Under the pieces are notes generated by a model. It saw only the letters and a list, made by a program, of their open reading frames with translations. It was not told where the DNA came from and ran no database searches. The translations under genes and the position numbers were made by a program. Positions 46,987-58,399 of a stretch of DNA of 64,000 nt are shown here, piece after piece; the first letter of the stretch is position 1; the number at the start of each line of letters is the position of its first letter. Origin of the DNA: Hymenoscyphus infarciens (taxonomy: Eukaryota; Ascomycota; Leotiomycetes; Helotiales; Helotiaceae); contig LLCB01000043.1 in assembly GCA_001414345.1 (NCBI GenBank), positions 124,001 through 188,000 on the forward strand, given 5' to 3'.

Positions 46987-49900
46987 GAGTATGACACGAA
47001 GTCTATTCAGGCAGCTTCAGGACTGTTTCGTGAGACATGATTGAGGGAGTTGTTTTAGGACAATAATTAGGACTATGACATTGACAAGTGGGAATTTATC
47101 AAAGGCATTGTCACTTCCTCATTGTCCGGAAGTTTGTTGAATAAATTCCCATAGTTCTCGGCGGCTCGCTTGATTCACAACAATAGTAATTAAGAAAGAT
47201 TCACGTACCTTCTTTCACTTTTCGCGACAATGGAAGCAATCAGAACAATCAAAGATTTTTGTCTTGTCTTTGTCCCAAGGATTGTGGTGTGAATTTGGGA
47301 TTTTTCGATGAAGGAGTTTTCGAAAAAAAGGTGCTTTTTCAATCAAAAGAATGTATTGTGTCGATTTTGTTTTCTGTCTGGATTCTGCCGTCGGCACGTG
47401 TGGTGAAGAATTGAAGATGGGTAGAGAAGACAAAGACGATGAAGGGAGGACTAGCCTCTGGAGCAAGAAAAGGATGCTGGAAGATGGAAGATGGACAGAA
47501 GATGTAGGTGATGGAGAGAGAGAAAAGGAACGACCTGGAGAGGGGGACGGGACATTCTTATAACGATGAAGCTTCCGCAGCTCAATTGGGGAGTAACCCC
47601 ACCCAGAAATGCACATTGTGCATGTGCGGCCTGATGTTGAACCTCCTTGGGGAATCTTCTGTGCTCTGTCAACGGAGCTTTGCCTGTCTGGCCCTGTCAG
47701 TGGGGGTTTTTTTCGACTGCTCTCCCTCGGGCATGTCCAGCCACCTGCCGCTATGCCCCTGCGTTTTTCGCGGACGATCTGCCCAGACAACAACCCTGTG
47801 GAGCAAGATTGTCGCAGGGTAGAGCCATTGACGGGTTCCTATAATTGGTTATTATGAACTCTCAGCGCTGGCGTGCGGTGCGGTACCCCTGAGCAGGAGG
47901 GGGGGATTGGGAGGGGGGTAAGGGGATGGGCCGACCGGGGAGGCATTATCAAACGCGCACGTCTTTTGCGAGTGCTTTTCTTGCCCCCTTCGAGCCCCCC
48001 GCCCTCTTCAAAATTCAAGATCGGCTGGTAAAAGTTGGTCCCCTGGTGTCCTCGGATGAAAAGAAGCCTGGGCAGAGCTTCGGCTCTTTGGATAGGGCAG
48101 GGTTCAGCTGGTCGACCACCTCGCATGAGATTTCCAAGGTGTACACGGAGTATTGGGCGCAGCCAGTGGCATCACACAGCGGCCTTCTGAGCTAGTTGAT
48201 CTGAAGACCGCTACTTTTTCGGCACGAACCAGGAGGTGGGCGAGGAAGACGATTATGCTGGAATTGGAATGCGATGAAGGCAAGGGCTTGATAGGTTGAC
48301 GATGTTTGGTTTCTCGACTAGCGAAACATTTGGGGGATTACACCGTACACGGCAGCCAGCTGCAGCTGCAGCTGCACAAATCTGCATGCAACAAGTGGTG
48401 CAAGTGCCCCTGACTAGTGATAAGCGATAGGGACAATCGATAAAGAACCTAAACCGCGCCATCCACGCCATTCCCGGGGTGAGTATAGGTTATCGAGCTG
48501 CATCTCGTGGACCTGCATCTCTCTTCCCTCTTGGGGTCGGGTGGTGGATCTGAAAGGAACGGTCAAGCCGGACAACGGGGGGAGATGATGAGGATGAGAG
48601 GTTGAGAGAGACGGTGGTTTCTATCACGAACCTAGTTGAGTCATTGTCTTTTTCATACATCCTGAACAATATCAAGAGTCATGATGAGATCAGTTGCATC
48701 TTTTCCAATGGCTTTCTCGTGATACGTGACGGACCGTTGACAACTTTAATTTTGCCGATTTATTTTGTGTGCTGTAAGTACAAACCGGGGTGGATGAAGG
48801 GAGGAGGTTGTTGTAGCCAATCAATACCTCAAGCCAAGGTCGGTGTGAATTCAAGCATTTCGCCACACCAAGCTAGCTGTCTACCTCCGTACAACCAACT
48901 TGGCATGAACGAATGGTAAAGTCTGAAAGTCTTAAGATGGATCCGGTGAGGCGTTAGAGTTGGCCACTCAGCGGCCAAAGAAACAAAGCGGTGACCCGAC
49001 TTTCGTTTCCCAACTCCAGCCTCCTCTCATTACCCGTCCACACGAACGACCAACCTTCAACCTTGAAGAAAGCCGATCTCAATCCCGCAGTCCCCTTTGA
49101 CTCCAGAATTATTTGTGAATTTAATTCAGCATATCCCAACCCCATTCAGCGCTTTTGCGTGGTTGTCAATTCGGCACCCCGCTCTGAGTCCCTTCTAGGC
49201 ATCTGGAGCCCGACACGATGAAACAAGCAACGTCTCGACTTTCCACTCACAGGCAAAAGGCCTCAAAAAAGTGATGGCAGCCATTCCACCACTCAATGGA
49301 CAATCAACCCGCGGTTCGTAAAACCGACTCACATCACGAAAAACATTCATTTACGACATCTTACTTGCTGCTCAGCAGCGTTAGACGTGCATGGATGCTT
49401 TTCCTGGGGTAAACGAGGAAAGATCCGATTTTAATCATCACCCATGACGGAAAATACTTCTAAGGGGTCGGCAGTCAGTCAGGGCTGAGTATTCACGAAC
49501 ACCATTCACGTCTAGACTCATATTGATGAATCAATTCCGCGGTCATGGCCTCCAGAATCAGTCACCTATTTTGACCTATTCATCCAAGAAACCCACAACT
49601 TGACACCGGGAATCCTGGCAAAAATACAGGAGAATCGGCTCTTCCTCTTCAGCCACAACATTTGAATCCCCACTGCGTGCTCGTCGCCCCTCGGTCACAA
49701 ACCCCAGAACCAACCCGTCCACGATCTACTCGCCGTCGCCGCCTCCGAAGAAACTCAGCCACAGGCACCAGTAACAAGCTTTTGACATGCGCATTGAATT
49801 CTGGTAGATCATCATCAGTCGCCTCTTCATGCGAACAGCGTTGCGCCTGTTCTCTCGGGAGCTCCAAAAGTCTAATAGATTGTGGCGAAGTGAAAATCAT

Positions 49901-50820
49901 AAAGCTAAGCTTGACCCGTGCGTGTCCAGAGACTCGAGTCAGGTTCTTCACCAACAAGAGCATCTCGCCTGTTCTTTTCCATAAAAGCTTAAGCATAACG
50001 GGATGAGTATAGCGATGGGGTGTTCGTCCGAAGATTCATTAAACCTCTGTAGATGCGTCAGCTTCAGCTGCTCTGGAAAGGCACACCACCTACTGGTAGA
50101 CATTGGAGAATCTGCCTGGTCGTGATTGCTCGCATGTTTCGGCCTTCGCCAGTGGAGGGGTCAATCCCTGGAGTTGATTGACGCTCGTGGCAAAATGAAA
50201 AATGCCGCCTCAAGATTTCTATTGGGGCTTTCTAGGAAACATTTAAACGCGGTCGCGATGGGTGTGACCAACCCGAGGCCTTTGCGTAACCGCTCTACTG
50301 GATCATATTCAATGTGCAAAGTTTCGCTTCTGATGCTTGCTGTCACTTAGTGGTCGACTCACGACTCTCAACCGCTGGAAATGGTCTCTGCGTTCCTGCG
50401 TCAAGAGCGGGTATGAGGCGTCAAATCGAGGCCTTATGTGGTGCCAGCAAAAGCCTCAATTTTTCAAAAAGCTTGAGCCGTAAGTTGTGGCACTAAGTTG
50501 TGGCACTAAGTTGTGGCACTAAGTTGTGGCACTCGAAGACTTGAACGGAAACACCAACTTTTCCTGAGTCAACATTGTTTCTCATTTCAGTCTTTTCTAT
50601 TGATGCTTCATGTGTATGCCACGTTGCCAAAATCTATGGATATCTTTGTACCCCCTCTGAAACAATAAAAGACCATTCTCAAGACCCCTTCATCACCAGA
50701 TGTTTTCTCTGATCCTTCGAGTATGGAACTCTAAGGGGATAGCAGCTGACAGAAAGTCTAAACCGCAGCGCCCAAAGCAGCCTCGGATTCCGCAACACGC
50801 TTATCAACCTCTACTTGGAA
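46987..50820. other. 3.8-kb region without a supportable gene
   Basis: Normal GC content, not RIP-mutated, yet no frame with domain, codon or splice signal. It includes a GC-rich stretch at 47880-48130, an AGCTGC microsatellite at about 48358-48376 (GCTGCAGCTGCAGCTGC is palindromic), and a 13-bp tandem repeat at 50481-50532. Open frames at 47215-47793 and 49649-50006 are Arg/Ser/Pro-rich and overlap on both strands, which is typical of chance. A non-coding RNA or long promoter is possible but not shown. Confidence 0.45.
50481..50532. repeat. 13-bp perfect tandem repeat, four copies
   Basis: TAAGTTGTGGCAC is repeated four times without mismatch (50481-50493, -50506, -50519, -50532). It lies about 290 bp beyond the 3' end of the GGCT-like gene. 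Confidence 0.95.
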
Positions 50821-51446
50821 TTAGCACGTATCCCCCTCAATCCAAAACTCGCAAGACTCACCATCATACTCGGTACTCGAACCCCCCACCCATTCGTGCA
50901 ACTTCTCCTTTCGAAACTCCTCATAGCTCCATTCCTCCTTCTCAAGACAATCATTGAACTTGAAAACATAAGTCTCACAGCCCAACTCTTCCCCCACCTC
51001 CTTCCCATCCTGGTCCAAAACTCTGACTTGCACCTGCTTCCGCTTGTATTGGAAGCCCTCAAACGCATCCAACTTCCAGATACATGCATTCGTCAAACCC
51101 GTCACATATGTACCCCGCACCTCTTGTCCCTCTTGTGCTCGAATGCCCGGGTAATCAGCATCTTGGACTTTATGTCGTTGGTACCCGTGGAGGATCGCGG
51201 GAACGATTTCCATTTGGGAGGTGATGAGGGAGAGGGCGGGGTCTTGATCTGCTTTGGGATTCGCGAAGCAGACGCGGTAGAGGACCTCTTTGGCCATCTG
51301 CGAGTGAGGGTCAGTATTCGATTCCAAGGAGATAAGGTGGGGTGAGGAGGCATGTACCAAAGTACCTATGTATTTCTGTTAGTTGACAACTGGGGAGTGT
51401 GAGAGCGGAAGCACAAACCATAGAAGAAGGCTTTGCGTTCACCCAT
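50821..51446 (-). CDS. gamma-glutamylcyclotransferase-like (AIG2-like) protein
   Basis: Small GGCT-fold protein; in this family the enzymes release 5-oxoproline from gamma-glutamyl substrates, but fungal AIG2-like members are mostly uncharacterised. Exons 51419-51446, 51358-51365 and 50821-51297 give 170 residues. The start MGERKAFFYGTLMAKEVLYR contains the family FFYGTL motif, and the middle exon that supplies GTL is only 8 nt long. Other family blocks are AILHGYQRHKVQ, DYPGI, VRGTYVTGL and KLDAFEGFQY, whose Glu is the expected catalytic acid. No signal peptide. Introns are 53 bp (branch CTAAC) and 60 bp (branch CTGAC). Without the 8-nt exon the YGTL motif and the frame are both lost. Confidence 0.9.
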
Positions 51447-53900
51447 CTCGACTGGTATCGGTCGGTGTTCTGATGTCGATATTCCGAGAATGGTGGGATC
51501 AAGGGAGGAAGTGGGATTCTGCCAGTGGTGGATACCTCTCTTGCGATGTTGGTGGATGTCGTGCCTCCCAAATTCGGGCAGTCTTCCTCTTTCTTATGCC
51601 ATTCTAAGATTCTATTCAGAGTCCTTTGAGAAGCATCTCGAAAGCTCTCTGCAGAAGGACCAACCAAGGTAGACAATGAAGCGATAACGATCGATAAGAA
51701 TCGAAGCCTTGTTGCCTTGGGATTCCTTTCAGGCTGTTACAATATGCGACTCCCTCTCGTTCTTTCTCCTTCCTCTGCATCTTGAACATCATTCCTCACG
51801 ACATCTAGAGCCTTCCCCTTTTTGTTTATTTTGCTTATTGCTCCACGTCATGTCTGGGAAGTGGCTAGCAAGCCCCTTCTTACTCTTTCCGAAGTGACCT
51901 TTCCTTGGTCCTACCTACCAGTATTGAGCCACCTCACTAAGACTCAAGCATTCTCTAGTGCATGCCGGTGCAGATGGGCGGTTTCTTCCCCAGATTTTGT
52001 CTCTGCATTAGCAGCAACCGGATCCTCCACCGGAATTTCCAGTGTAGTCGAGAGACTAAACGTTCCATCGCTCCGACAGGTGCAGGTGGTCAAACGTGGA
52101 GGGCGAACGTCAGGCGTTAGCTTAATATTATCTGATGGCGGTTGCCATTGTGATTTCCATACGTGCTCTGAGAACCACACTTTTACTTATTCATTCTTTT
52201 GAAAATATTTTTCTCCTTATCAAACCTCATCATTGCACTTGTAATTTTCCAGGGTTCGTCGGTGCTTTGAATTTTCGTTTACATTTGCTTTCAGTATACG
52301 TCGTAGGTAGCGCAGCCTAAGGTAGTGTGGGTTAGCTGTTTCTCCGGTCTTTCTCGACCCATGCTGTAATGTGGAAAGAGCTAACACCGGGCTTGGTGAT
52401 GTTTTGCTATTAGTTATTAGATATTATCATTCGAGTTCTCATCAGTTGTCTCACTGATTGACTTGTTCACAATTTCATTCAGTAACCCATGTGCTCACTC
52501 CAACTCACTCTTTCCACGCCTGACTTTCCAAGATCCACTTTGTCGGGTATCCAGCGTACCCACCCTTGGAAGGATCAATATACTTGCTTGACCTACCCAT
52601 GTCGCACACTTATCGCCAAAGAAGTGCGAGTAACACTATTTTACAGTTTTGGAATTGGATCCAGAAGTCTGGACATGTTTTCGGGAACTTTCCTATTTGA
52701 AACGGACTGTGTTTGCTCGGAATAGTAAACTCAACTTTATGTTTGGTGTTCTCGCTTGGGCCTTGGCTCGGTTGTGTTACTTTTTCTTAATTCAATTATT
52801 TTGCATATTGGCAGAGAATTTATAAGGCTGACCAGTTAATATAACTGCGGTTTCAAACATCGTGGCATGGAATTTCAGAATCAGATCTCTCGATATATTG
52901 TTACTCCTAATAATAATCCAGTACGGCATCCTGAATCTAGAAAAGTCCAAAAACGACTAAATCGCAAATCGTAAAATATTACTTTCTATAAGTAAAATAG
53001 AGAATAATTAAATTCCCTCTCTCTCTTTCTCCCCCCTCCCTCTCTCTATTTTAAGACTAGATAGTCTAAACTATAGTAATTAGCTAATTAAAGAGTAGTG
53101 AGAGATAATAAGTATTATGTATATATAAACTCTTACCTATATTCTTACCTATACTCTCTTAGTATATATAACATATAAAAAAATAGAATAAGAAGTAAGA
53201 GAGATAGCATAAGATAATTTATAATTAGCAATAGTTCTTAGAGGCTTTAGTTAATCTAGCTACAAATACTTAACTTTTACGCTTTATAATTTACGCTTTA
53301 TAATTTATGCTTTACGATTTAGTTATTTTTAGACCTTTGTACTTTTAGGACGCCCTATCTAGGCAAACCCAATTCTCGCTTCAGTTTCTATGATTAACAT
53401 GGAAGTTGGTTCCTTCATCTAATTAAATTATCTAAATAAATTTAGGACAATTGAGAGAAACAAGCGAACTTTAGACGAAAGAGTGACTTATGTCAAATAT
53501 CGTTTACTAGATTTAATTAGTCAACAAAGTTAAGACAAATGGGAGGATTGGATAAAATTATGCTTATATTGAAATTTTAATTTTGAGTATTTATCTTGTT
53601 TATTTGAAACCATTGAGATACTAGAGCAAAGAGACGAAGTTTCCCTAAACACCTCTAGCGTAACCCTCGCTACTTGGACGACATATTCTCAACACACTGA
53701 AATCGTCCTTTCGAGGGGATGCACACTCAAGTCCTAGGCAGGGAGTGCTGTTTGTAGGTTACGTACCCATACATTATGATGTCGACAGCCAGTTTTCACA
53801 TTCAAATTATATGGACATGTACCTAGAAGAACCTTTCTACTACTGTTAAATAATTACCACAGTACAAATATGTGCATATAATTATCCCTTTTCATGCCCT
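51447..53900. other. intergenic, no gene seen
   Basis: About 2.45 kb. Frames here are short and without family signal. It contains a small AT-rich inverted-repeat element at 52938-53352, listed separately. The rest appears to be ordinary intergenic DNA. Confidence 0.45.
52938..53352. mobile_element. small RIP-like inverted-repeat element (MITE candidate)
   Basis: The left end AAAAGTCCAAAAACGACTAA and the reverse complement of the right end (AAAAGTACAAAGGTCTAAAAA, then TAACTAAATCGTAAA) match over about 35 bp with transitions and one small offset. The 415-bp interior is AT-rich, with a tandem TTTACGCTTTATAA near the right end and a CT-rich run at 53010-53050. It is isolated in otherwise normal DNA. 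Exact ends and a target duplication could not be fixed. Confidence 0.55.
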
Positions 53901-55481
53901 CTACCTCTTCCTCTTATTCTCCGTTCTCCTCGTCAAACCCTGCTTATTCGCTGGCTGATCAGGATTAATACCAACAAGACAATTCACCGTCTCAGCTCCC
54001 TCACCAGCATCATTAATCTCAGTTCCAACTGGTCCGACCCATTGGTTCGTGAGCTTGATGTAAGAATCAAGAATATCCACAATAGCTTTCCCAACATCCA
54101 AAGCCTTCCCAGCACGAGTTTGCGAGAAGTAAGTAAGTAATTCCCGAGCTGTTTCCCTTTGTCCTGCATCGAGGAGAGTTTGAGCACTCTTCTCTACCCA
54201 GTCCAAGTCTGAACGAGATTGGTTTTCGAATCCTTGAAGCATGGTTGTGACCACAGGGAGGAAAGCATCTGGGTTGGAGCATGTATAGTATAACACCCGT
54301 TTGAAAAGGCGTCCGGCAAACAAAGATGCTTCTTGAAGCTGGAAATCTGGGCTCAGAAAACTGCTTGGAGAGCCCTTGGTAAGATATCGATGCTCAGCGA
54401 ACTCGGGTGGCACAGCGTCATCCTTCACACCTAACCACCAAGGAACGTATGGTGCTGTGACGGATCCAATAGGAGCGATCCAGATACGAATCATATCAGG
54501 GTCGGTTCCTTTTTTGAGAGAGACGACTTGTCCATAACCAGCTTGGTCATCGGAAATGCGAGGATCGCGGACACGTTCAATCAAGTCCTCCTCGGTGACA
54601 GGAGCCATGGCGAGAGTGGCATCTTCGAGTTGTGCTTGAGACATGTACTTGAATCCACCATCTCGAGCAGAGTACTCAGATCCCTGAACACCATAAACCT
54701 TGAAGATGTTGAAGGTTTCGTTTTCTGGATGGAACCAGCCTTGCTCAACTGCAAAGGTAACGAGGTTAGGCGAGCCCATGTAATCCGGGTTTCCGGTGAA
54801 ATTTGTTGGAAAGTCTTCGATGTATCCGGGATACGAAACTCGAACCTCATCTGGCCCAAGACGTTCGGCTGCCCAGAGTTTGGCTCCTCCAGCGAATTGC
54901 CATACGACCCATCCCTCATCCGCATCCGCGATGAGATGAGAATTCCCGCCATAATCCGCATATCCGTACTTTGCGATCAAGTCTCCCATGATCTCGACAG
55001 CTTCCCTGGCTGTGCTTGCTCGTTCAAGTGCAACACGTGCAAGATCGCTGTACTGTAATCCAAGTTGTGGTGTTGGAGTCATGTTGTATAGTTCGTCTCG
55101 AGTACTCGCCCAGATATCTCGAATCGCAACACCTTTTTCATTGACACCTCCGTTCGTCAATGGAGCCGGGAAACCCTCGAAATCCGAGTATTCCATCGAA
55201 ATGTATCGAAAAGTGTGGGCGACTTGAGGAATTTGGATGAGTTCTCCCGGGATAATGGCATCCTGAGTAACACCAACGGTAATAGTCGCATTGGCCGGGT
55301 GGTCCTTTGCTGGGAATATCTGAAGCCAGTGAGATGATACTTCTTCTCCAGTACCACCGAGCATCACACTTCCATCGGCTGTGAGATTTTTCCCGACGTA
55401 GAAACCATGACTGGCGACTGATTGAGAGACCAAGAAGCTGAGAACAGCGACCAGTGCTGTGGTTGGGTTCCGAAGTGCCAT
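53901..55481 (-). CDS. secreted peptidase C69-family (dipeptidase A / secernin-like) protein
   Basis: C69 enzymes are N-terminal-nucleophile dipeptidases. Single exon, 526 residues. The signal peptide probably ends SVA at residue 23. The next residues, Ser24-His25 then GFYVGKNLTADGS, align with the position where C69 enzymes carry the nucleophile Cys, so Ser24 would be the new N-terminus. No Cys occurs in the first 350 or so residues. Other family blocks are GGTGEEVSSHWLQI, PLTNGGVNEKGVAIRD, YGGNSHLIADADEGW, AAERLGPDEVRVSYPGYI and DPRISD. Several N-glycosylation sites are present. The basic C-terminus (RRTENKRKR) is odd for a secreted protein. Whether a Ser form is active, or is common in fungi, cannot be told from this window. 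Confidence 0.87.
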   Translation of the reverse strand: MALRNPTTALVAVLSFLVSQSVASHGFYVGKNLTADGSVMLGGTGEEVSSHWLQIFPAKDHPANATITVGVTQDAIIPGELIQIPQVAHTFRYISMEYSDFEGFPAPLTNGGVNEKGVAIRDIWASTRDELYNMTPTPQLGLQYSDLARVALERASTAREAVEIMGDLIAKYGYADYGGNSHLIADADEGWVVWQFAGGAKLWAAERLGPDEVRVSYPGYIEDFPTNFTGNPDYMGSPNLVTFAVEQGWFHPENETFNIFKVYGVQGSEYSARDGGFKYMSQAQLEDATLAMAPVTEEDLIERVRDPRISDDQAGYGQVVSLKKGTDPDMIRIWIAPIGSVTAPYVPWWLGVKDDAVPPEFAEHRYLTKGSPSSFLSPDFQLQEASLFAGRLFKRVLYYTCSNPDAFLPVVTTMLQGFENQSRSDLDWVEKSAQTLLDAGQRETARELLTYFSQTRAGKALDVGKAIVDILDSYIKLTNQWVGPVGTEINDAGEGAETVNCLVGINPDQPANKQGLTRRTENKRKR

Positions 55482-55951
55482 AATTGTGAAGGATGGAATT
55501 GAGCCGCCAATTGTTGTGCGAGCTTATGGCTTGACAAGGACCAAGAAAAAAAGGTACCGTAAGCTCCCACTTTGGGATTCGATCAACATATATAAAAGTT
55601 TTCAAGAATGGGATATACCCACCGCCAAGAACAAGATAAGCAGGTACCAATTTTGTTGGATTGAAATCATACAGATATACTTTGAGGATTTACTAGGATA
55701 CCCTAGAGATTGTCAGTCTGAAGCTTTTTGAAGAAGTTCAAGTCCCCGCAATCCGGGAACAAAGTGATTGTTGAAAGATAAAGGATCCCGCTTGGATTGG
55801 GTGTTTAGACAATGACAAAAACTATTGTCGTAAACTGCAAATACAACGTTGTAGACATACTACGGAGAAGTGAGCTCAACCTGTCCACAATCCAAAAACC
55901 AATACATAACTCCCCAAATCCTGTTGTACAAGTTGTCCCAGGGTATTGAAA
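55482..55951. other. intergenic, no gene seen
   Basis: About 470 bp holding the C69 promoter and the 3' flank of the next minus-strand gene. Nothing else recognised. Confidence 0.4.
55587..55598 (-). promoter_or_regulatory. TATA-like box of the C69 peptidase gene
   Basis: On the minus strand CTTTTATATATG lies about 110 bp upstream of the start codon at 55481, a plausible TATA element. Confidence 0.4.
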
Positions 55952-56470
55952 TCATAACTTTTCCTCCTCAAATTTCCCACCTTTGACACCATATCTCCAG
56001 CCCATGTATCCCAACATTCCTACAACGCTGCCAGCACCGACGCCCCCAGCAACACCTCTCCATCCCAGATGACTTCCTCTCAGAGCTGCCGTAGCACCAC
56101 CCGTTACCATCCCCGCATATGTCCAGTCGTCGCACTCGACTTGCCCTTTATTGTATAAAAGTCTCCAACTCCTATCTTGCCATTCGATTGGCTCTCTTCC
56201 CCGCATCATCAACGGTAGTCCCACAGAGAGTAATCCTGTCCCAACTACCGCGCCGACGCCTGCAGATCGTAGAAAAGTTGTAGAAAAGGCGGACGGATTC
56301 GCGCTTTGTTTGATGATCTTGTAGTTTCGTAGGAGAAAGACTGATGTGCCAATTCCGGTTCCTAGCAGGGAACCCATCTGCAGGCCGCGTGTGAGGACAT
56401 GTGTGTAGAGGATTTGATGGCTGTAGGGTTGGTCTTCCGCTTGCTCGGTTTGAGGCCAGAATCGCGACAT
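55952..56470 (-). CDS. small Gly-rich multi-span membrane protein, possibly mitochondrial
   Basis: Function unknown; it resembles a fungal uncharacterised family that I tentatively recall as DUF1757. Single exon, 172 residues from the ATG at 56470 (MSRFWPQTEQ). Three hydrophobic Gly-rich stretches are visible: LQMGSLLGTGIGTSVFLL, GVGAVVGTGLLSVGLPL, and the C-terminal VAGGVGAGSVVGMLGYMGW. Glycine spacing within helices recalls the Tim17/22 type of membrane protein, but no diagnostic motif settles it. An in-frame ATG at 56602 would add 44 residues starting MSRRFLSLSAETISS, which could be a mitochondrial presequence; I could not choose between the two with certainty. Confidence 0.7.
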   Translation of the reverse strand: MSRFWPQTEQAEDQPYSHQILYTHVLTRGLQMGSLLGTGIGTSVFLLRNYKIIKQSANPSAFSTTFLRSAGVGAVVGTGLLSVGLPLMMRGREPIEWQDRSWRLLYNKGQVECDDWTYAGMVTGGATAALRGSHLGWRGVAGGVGAGSVVGMLGYMGWRYGVKGGKFEEEKL

Positions 56471-56602
56471 GGTGAGGAATTTGGGTATTTCTGTTGGGGA
56501 GGGAGGAATCGAGGAGTGCTCCTGTTGCAGAGAGACTACTTGGAAGGCTGTGCCACAGGAGCTTATTGTTTCTGCGGACAGGGAAAGGAATCTCCGGGAC
56601 AT

Positions 56603-57690
56603 GGACCACTCGCTATCTAGTACTTTGATGTAAGGGAATTAACATTAATCTCGAGCGAATGGTATAGCAAGAAGGCAAGAATAGAGAACGCCTTGTATGG
56701 AATTGACGAGTAATAAGAGAGTTCGCGCCGGAGGAATTCAAAGAGACAGAACGGGGTAAGGCGGGCCGCGCCAAATAATGCCTCTACCTTTTGAGCCAAT
56801 GGGCGATGGAATATTTTAAAGGGAGCCATTGAAACTATTGATGCTTGAGTTTATGGAGGCTCTAAAGGCTTCGCATTTACGGCCATGGGGTCTAGTCAGC
56901 GTGGATCGGACTCCGGTCGGACTTTTTGGGTACGATTATTTGGGCCACGTTTTTTAGAAGCAGGTTTCGCTTATTGCCTTCTACCAAGTATACAGCTATA
57001 ACTTTGTAAGGCGCTTATTACAACTTCCTTATATAACCCCTTTTCGTATTTATTCTTTAGTATCTTATACTTAAATAATATAGATTATAATTATATACCT
57101 TCTATTAAATTTAGAAAGTGTTATAGTTTATAAGTGTTATAATAAGATTAAGTTATATACTAACTTTAGTATACACAGCTCATTAACCTATAGTGTTATA
57201 TTAGCGACCGTACTAATTCATAAGGGTATACGTGGGTGTTGTGCATAAGTTATACTAAGTCGTGGCCCAAATAATCGATCCCGACTTTTTGAAGCCCTCA
57301 TATCTAGCCATGGAGTACTAGTGCTTCGGATAATGAGAAACAATGTCTCCATACAAACGCTTGTGTATCTGCAAACCATTCCGGTAATTTTGCATACTCG
57401 AGGTGTTGCAGACACAGCGCGGAGCAAGAAACGAATGCGAAATACGGGAAGACTTCCATGGAATTTCAGGTGCCTTGAAATTGCAGGTGGGCACAAGTTT
57501 ACAGGCTCGAACCTCTGGTCTCGAAGGCCTAAATTTTATATTCTTGAACCCAAGTGGTGTGTTTTATTATGATTGATTTATATTGGTTTTTGTTGGGTGC
57601 GTAATGGCGCCCACTGAATACGATATATTTGCCTTGTTTGAGTTTCACATCTTTATTGCCTTTCTTGTCCATCATTTAGAAAATCTTTCG
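56603..57690. other. intergenic with a short AT-rich mutated patch
   Basis: About 1.1 kb. At 57000-57200 the DNA is AT-rich with repeated TTATA/TATAA text and few CA/TG pairs, like a fragment of the islands (for example CTTATATAACCCC). No gene seen on either strand. Confidence 0.4.
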
Positions 57691-57699
57691 ATATTTCGG

Positions 57700-58313
57700 T
57701 ATTGTTTCGGATCGCGTTATATACTTTTCATTGGACCTTAAACAAACTGGTAAGATTGGGGTATTCCCACTCACCAACTGGACAACGGGTGCCGAAGAAA
57801 TACATATACGATTACAAGACAATCTTCCATGTACGGCATTCAATTGCCAGCGTTTATGCGTAGTAGAACGAAACATCGAACATGCAAATGTCACCTGGCT
57901 TTCGAATCGAAAGTATTGTAGATGTGCGAGGAAGTGTCCAGGTGTTGTTACTGAGGACGCCGATTCCGGGGATGGTTGCGGCAACGGGTGGGAATGGAGA
58001 TTGCAGGATGTGGGGATTAATCCGGATTCGACGAGCGGGGTGGCAAGCATTAAAACTTCTTCCAAGACGATTTCATCTAAGACGAGAAATGATATCGCGA
58101 CTGGATTTCCAACTATTTCCAAAACACCTTAATTTAGCTCAACAGCTTCTACGCCCTCACTACCGGGCATTGCAGTCACACCTACATCGACCCCTACACC
58201 TATTTGGGTGACAACGCTTCAACACATACACCTTCAAAATCGCTTGCACAGAAGACGAAGGTTGTGAACTTTGGTTTTGTTGTATTGCTGGGTGCTCTTT
58301 CGGTGTTATTATA
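57700..58313 (+). pseudogene. possible broken gene for a GPI-anchored protein
   Basis: One frame from about 57731 encodes a Cys-rich stretch (CTAFNCQRLC, YCRCARKCPG), then a Ser/Thr-rich one ending ISKTP at a TAA (58130-58132). The same frame then continues as Ser/Thr/Pro-rich text (SSTASTPSLPGIAVTPTSTP). In another frame, shortly downstream, a convincing GPI-type tail appears (VVNFGFVVLLGALSVLL then TAA at about 58311). One CAA-to-TAA change plus one frameshift would explain the break; introns are an alternative. No family was recognised and no start codon could be chosen. Confidence 0.35.
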
Positions 58314-58399
58314 AAATATACAAATGATATAAAGCTCCAAATCCAATACCACTACCCTATTTCAGCTCGCTAAAAATATCGCAAAACACCCTGGGGAAA

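Noticed and set aside
47215..47793. 192-residue minus-strand frame
   Set aside because: Pro/Ser/Arg-rich, overlapped by frames on both strands, no domain and no conserved start.
49649..50006. Overlapping Arg-rich frames on both strands
   Set aside because: The Arg run comes from a CGCCGTCGCCGCC-type stretch; there is no other coding evidence.
57480..57540. Possible tRNA T-loop (GGTTCGAGCC on the minus strand)
   Set aside because: No matching acceptor or anticodon stems could be drawn around it.
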